From assembly GCA_964528445.1 (NCBI GenBank), contig CAZGSL010000021.1, positions 1-35,644 on the forward strand: a stretch of 35,644 bases of DNA. The letters run 5' to 3'. Below are positions 32,498 through 35,644 of the stretch, piece by piece; the first letter of the stretch is position 1; each line of letters begins with the position of its first letter. The DNA is from JAXHMM01 sp964528445 (GTDB lineage Bacteria; Bacteroidota; Rhodothermia; Balneolales; Balneolaceae). The notes beneath the pieces were generated by a model that was given only the letters and a program-made list of their open reading frames with translations, was not told the DNA's origin and did no database searches. Made by a program: the position numbers and the translations under genes.

Positions 32498-33709
32498 ATG
32501 GCGCAAATCCGTCCTTTCCAAGCCTTCAGGCCCTCCCCCGGGGAAGTCCTCCGGGTAGCCTGTCCCCCATACGACGTCATAAGCACGGAGGAGGCGCGGG
32601 AGATGGCGGAAGGCAATCCCGACAGCTTCCTGCACGTCATACGCCCGGAGATCGACCTGCCGGAGGGCACGTCCTTCGATGACGACCGGGTGTACGAGCA
32701 GGGGGCGAAAAATCTTCGTGATCTGATCCAGCACGGCGTTTTGAACGAGGAGAGGGACCGGGCGCTCTATCTCTACCGCCTGGTGCGGGAAGGACGCAGC
32801 CAGACCGGGGTTTTCGGATGCGTGTCGGTGGAGGAGTACGACCGGGGACTCATACGGAAGCACGAACTGACGCGGCCGGACAAGGAGGACGACCGCACCC
32901 GACACATGCTGACCCAGTCGGCGCATCCCGAACCGGTGATGCTCGCGATCCGACCGGAGAAATCCGTTGACGCACTGATGGAGGAAGCAGCCGAAGAGAA
33001 CAAGCCCCTTTTCGACTTTACCGCGGACGACGGGGTGCGCCATACCCTCTGGAAAATTACGGAAACCGATCCCTGGAAGGAAGCCTTTGAACACATTCCG
33101 CGCATCTACATCGCAGACGGGCACCACCGGTGCAAGGGCGCCTCACGGGCCGCGGAGGAGCGGCGAAAGCGGGCGTCGTCGCCTGACGGAGGCGAGGAGT
33201 ACGAGTACTTCCCAGCCGTCGTCTTTCCCATGGACCAGATGGAGATTTTGCCCTACAACCGCCTGATACACAGGATACCGGACGCCCTCCCGGAGAAGCT
33301 GAAATCCCGTTTTCGGACGGAGAAAACCGACGATCCCGAGCCCCGGGAGAAGGGATCGGTCTGCCTCTACATGGAAGGGACATGGCGGACCCTGGAGCTG
33401 CCCGTGGCCGAAAATCCTGACAGCGTGGAGAAGCTGGACGTCCACCGCCTGCAGCACTACATCCTGGAACCGATGCTGGATATTTCCGATCCCCGACGGG
33501 ACGAAAACATCTCATTCGTAGGCGGAATCCGGGGTACCGCTGAACTGGAAAAGCGGGTGGACGCCGGGGAGGCCGAACTGGCGGTCAGCATGTATCCCAC
33601 CGCCATGGAGGAGCTGGCGGATGTGGCGGACGAGGGGAGACTTATGCCCCCGAAATCGACCTGGTTCGAGCCGAAACTACGTTCCGGAATGCTGGTCCAC
33701 CTATTCTGA
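32498..33709 (+). CDS. DUF1015 family protein
   Basis: 403 residues. The opening IRPFQAFRPSPGEVLRVACPPYDVIS and the later YIADGHHRCKGA are the family's signature motifs. No enzyme activity is established that I know of. In Bacteroidota and Thermotogae the family often sits beside serC and serA, and here serC follows 40 bp downstream on the same strand, so a role in serine metabolism is plausible (inference). No serA is in the window. Confidence 0.88.
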   Translation: MAQIRPFQAFRPSPGEVLRVACPPYDVISTEEAREMAEGNPDSFLHVIRPEIDLPEGTSFDDDRVYEQGAKNLRDLIQHGVLNEERDRALYLYRLVREGRSQTGVFGCVSVEEYDRGLIRKHELTRPDKEDDRTRHMLTQSAHPEPVMLAIRPEKSVDALMEEAAEENKPLFDFTADDGVRHTLWKITETDPWKEAFEHIPRIYIADGHHRCKGASRAAEERRKRASSPDGGEEYEYFPAVVFPMDQMEILPYNRLIHRIPDALPEKLKSRFRTEKTDDPEPREKGSVCLYMEGTWRTLELPVAENPDSVEKLDVHRLQHYILEPMLDISDPRRDENISFVGGIRGTAELEKRVDAGEAELAVSMYPTAMEELADVADEGRLMPPKSTWFEPKLRSGMLVHLF

Positions 33710-33749
33710 TTTGAGATTACGGCGAAATCCCTAACAAAATCACCTTGCC

Positions 33750-34832
33750 ATGAAACGCGTGCACAATTTCAGCGCAGGCCCGGCGGCACTTCCCCAACCG
33801 GTCTTGGAAAAGGCGCGGGAGGAGCTGCTCGACTACCGGGACAGCGGCCGCTCCATCATGGAAATGAGTCACCGCTCCGCCCTCTACAGCGAGGTGGATC
33901 ACCAGGCGAAGGCCCGCCTCCGAAGCCTGCTGGACCTGGACGAGTCGTTCGAAATCCTCTTTCTGCAGGGCGGGGCCAGCTCCCAGTTCATGATGGTTCC
34001 CTTCAACTACCTGGAAGGGGACGCGTCGGCCGACTACCTCGACACCGGCCGCTGGTCGGACAAGGCCCTGACCGAGGCCCGGAGGTTCGGGAAGATCCGC
34101 GTCCCCTTCAGCAGTGCCGAAGAGAGCTACCGCCGCGTCCCCGAACCGGGGGAGCCGTCATTCAGCGAGGCGGCCGAATACGTCCATTTCACCTCCAACA
34201 ACACCGTCGCGGGGACCCAGTTTCCGTACGAACCGGATACGGGCGGCATTCCGCTGGTCTGCGATGCCTCGTCCGACTTTCTCTCCCGTCCCATCACCCC
34301 TTCCAAATACGGTCTGATCTATGCCGGCGCCCAGAAAAACGTGGGCCCGGCCGGGGTGACCATCGTGGTGATCCGCAGGGACTTCCTGGAGCGCTCTACC
34401 CGTTCGGAGGATCTGCCCGTCATGCTGCGCTACCGCACGCATACCGAAAAGATTTTCAACACGCCGCCCGTCTTCAATGTTTACATGGTGGAACTTGTGC
34501 TGGAGTGGATGCAGGAACAGGGAGGGCTCTCCCACTTCGAGGAGCAGAGCCGCAAGAAAGCCGGCATGCTCTACGAGGAGATCGATCGGGACGGCTTCTA
34601 CGAGGGGGCGGTCGAGAAGGGGTCCCGTTCGCTGATGAACGTCACCTTCCGCCTCCGCGACGAGGCCCTGGAGGAGACGTTCCTGGACGAGGCGGCCCAG
34701 AACGACCTGATGGCGCTGAAGGGCCACCGGAGCGTGGGCGGCATGCGGGCCAGCCTCTACAACGCCGTCCCGGAGGAGTCGGTCAGGGCGCTGGTTGATT
34801 TCATGAGGGAATTCCGCCGGCAGTACGGCTGA
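33750..34832 (+). CDS. serC: Phosphoserine aminotransferase
   Basis: 360 residues, normal length. It makes 3-phosphoserine from 3-phosphohydroxypyruvate and glutamate in serine synthesis (and can serve pyridoxal phosphate synthesis). Signature: HNFSAGPAALPQPVLEKA at the start, ESMSHRS-like IMEMSHRS, FLQGGASSQF, and the PLP lysine Lys196 in YAGAQKNVGPAGV. The end LKGHRSVGGMRASLYNAVP is typical of the family. Probably co-transcribed with the DUF1015 gene. Confidence 0.97.
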   Translation: MKRVHNFSAGPAALPQPVLEKAREELLDYRDSGRSIMEMSHRSALYSEVDHQAKARLRSLLDLDESFEILFLQGGASSQFMMVPFNYLEGDASADYLDTGRWSDKALTEARRFGKIRVPFSSAEESYRRVPEPGEPSFSEAAEYVHFTSNNTVAGTQFPYEPDTGGIPLVCDASSDFLSRPITPSKYGLIYAGAQKNVGPAGVTIVVIRRDFLERSTRSEDLPVMLRYRTHTEKIFNTPPVFNVYMVELVLEWMQEQGGLSHFEEQSRKKAGMLYEEIDRDGFYEGAVEKGSRSLMNVTFRLRDEALEETFLDEAAQNDLMALKGHRSVGGMRASLYNAVPEESVRALVDFMREFRRQYG

Positions 34833-34836
34833 AATC

Positions 34837-35454
34837 TCAGCCCAGGCCCGTAACGGACAAAAAGCGCTCCATCGCCCGGGGCACCACGATGATCAGGTAG
34901 ATGATTCCCCAGAGCGCGCCCGAGAGGTGGGCCTCGTGATTGACCTTCCCGCGTGCCTTCTTGCTCTCGTACATGCTGTAGAAGAGGTAGAGAATGGCGA
35001 AAACAAACGCCGGTATGGGAATGGGGAGAAACAGCATCACCAGGTCCTCCATCGGGTAGAGAAAGATAAAGGCAAACAGCACCGCCCCGATGGCCCCCGA
35101 AGCTCCCAGGGTGGCGTACTCCGGATTGTTCCGGTACTTGACGAGCGATGGGATGCCCGAAATCACCAGCCCCGACAGGTAGAGTCCCCCGAAATAATCC
35201 GGCCCGAGCGTCTGTTCCATCACCGTCCCGAAGAAATAGAGGGTAAACATGTTCACAAACAGGTGACCCAGGTTTACATGCAGAAAGCCCGACGTCAGAA
35301 GTTCGTACCAGGTGTGCTCCCGCACCACCCGGTAGGGTTTCAGGTAACCCGCCTTCAGCATGGGCGGATAGAGGTAGAGCGCCGCCAGCGATGCACCGAT
35401 GTTCAGGAGAATCAGGTAGAACGTCAGCGATGAGGTAAATTCGAAATCAGCCAT
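34837..35454 (-). CDS. Rhomboid family intramembrane serine protease
   Basis: 205 residues from the ATG at 35454. A longer reading frame to 35592 is less likely because its start would lie beside the tRNA-Thr start and its extra 46 residues have no rhomboid character. About six membrane helices. The catalytic pair is Ser119 in GASGA and His176 in NHEAHLSG, with His64/Asn68 (GHLFVN) forming the usual helper site. It cleaves membrane proteins within or next to the membrane. Its end lies 5 bp from the serC end (convergent). Confidence 0.9.
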   Translation of the reverse strand: MADFEFTSSLTFYLILLNIGASLAALYLYPPMLKAGYLKPYRVVREHTWYELLTSGFLHVNLGHLFVNMFTLYFFGTVMEQTLGPDYFGGLYLSGLVISGIPSLVKYRNNPEYATLGASGAIGAVLFAFIFLYPMEDLVMLFLPIPIPAFVFAILYLFYSMYESKKARGKVNHEAHLSGALWGIIYLIIVVPRAMERFLSVTGLG

Positions 35455-35546
35455 AATACCGTCTGTTATTTTCACGCGGAAGATAGAGAAGCGATTCCTG
35501 GGAAGCCAATATCTCGGTTTTGCGCCCGGCTGCATCGTTCTTTTTC

Positions 35547-35578
35547 TTGATTGCGTTGCCGGGCAATCCTTATATTTG
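35547..35578 (+). promoter_or_regulatory. Promoter of tRNA-Thr, TTG and TATATTTG boxes
   Basis: TATATTTG (35571-35578) matches the Bacteroidota -7 box TAnnTTTG exactly and sits 14 bp before the tRNA. TTG triplets at 35547-35549 or 35551-35553 can serve as the -33 box (spacing 21 or 17). Confidence 0.6.
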
Positions 35579-35592
35579 CCTTTCCTCCGCAT

Positions 35593-35644
35593 GCCAATGT
35601 AGCTCAGGGGTAGAGCAACGCTCTCGTAAAGCGTAGGTCGTCGG
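35593..35644 (+). tRNA. tRNA-Thr (CGT), truncated by the window end
   Basis: Acceptor 5' strand GCCAATG, D-arm GCTC/GAGC, and anticodon stem ACGCT-loop CTCGTAA-AGCGT, so the anticodon is CGT (Thr, codon ACG). The sequence stops in the T-arm, so about 22-24 nt of the 3' part lie outside. Confidence 0.9.

Noticed and set aside
35455..35592. Longer N-terminus for the rhomboid gene
   Set aside because: It reaches the base before the tRNA-Thr gene and overlaps its promoter; the extra residues are not rhomboid-like.
1..35644. CRISPR array or cas genes accompanying the TPR-CHAT protease
   Set aside because: No regularly spaced repeats and no Cas-like protein were seen; the similarity to type III-E loci is only in domain layout.

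Overview
The window looks like a chromosomal scaffold piece from a GC-rich, probably halophilic member of the Balneolota/Rhodothermota side of the Bacteroidota (FCB) group. This is inferred, not proven. The supporting signs are very acidic proteins, poor Shine-Dalgarno signals before most starts, TAnnTTTG-like promoter elements before a tRNA and a tonB gene, several short TonB paralogues, a bacilliredoxin and an archaeal/eukaryal-type ProRS. A run of 100 N at 7401-7500 is a scaffold gap that falsely fuses two genes.

Layout. (1) 31-5627: a possible signalling module made of an ECF-like sigma factor (minus), a 68-aa lipoprotein (plus), a 1086-aa TPR-CHAT caspase-like protease with a signal peptide and a C-terminal membrane anchor (plus), and a one-pass membrane TPR protein with an anti-sigma-like cytoplasmic head (minus). 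A dyad element, TTTGTTACAAATTA, occurs in both promoter regions of the module. This is the most interesting part of the window. (2) 5977-11361: a thioredoxin-fold lipoprotein and a NagZ-type GH3 enzyme, each cut by the N gap, then an S9 prolyl-oligopeptidase-family peptidase. (3) 11438-16131: a DinB-like protein, a TetR regulator coupled to an ABC1/AarF kinase-like protein, and an MscS channel. (4) 16179-19228: redox genes (bacilliredoxin, Mn-type superoxide dismutase, soluble transhydrogenase). (5) 19219-22594: aspS coupled to a DUF429 gene, then an orphan NarL-type response regulator. (6) 22595-24370: an AT-rich island with a small-RNA-like transcription unit, a Fic AMP-transferase, tRNA-Met(CAT) and a broken copy of that tRNA's 5' half. 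(7) 24516-27959: proS, nnr (NAD(P)HX repair) and a VanZ-like gene. (8) 28098-31562: three tonB paralogues with a membrane-anchored TlpA-like thioredoxin between the first two. (9) 31578-35644: Nudix and DUF1844 genes, DUF1015 and serC, a rhomboid protease and a tRNA-Thr(CGT) cut by the window end.

Most genes outside region 1 are housekeeping or stress functions. Region 1 reads as a membrane-spanning protease/sigma circuit, recalling (only by analogy) the TPR-CHAT protease and sigma-factor arrangement of type III-E CRISPR loci. No CRISPR array or cas gene is visible here.
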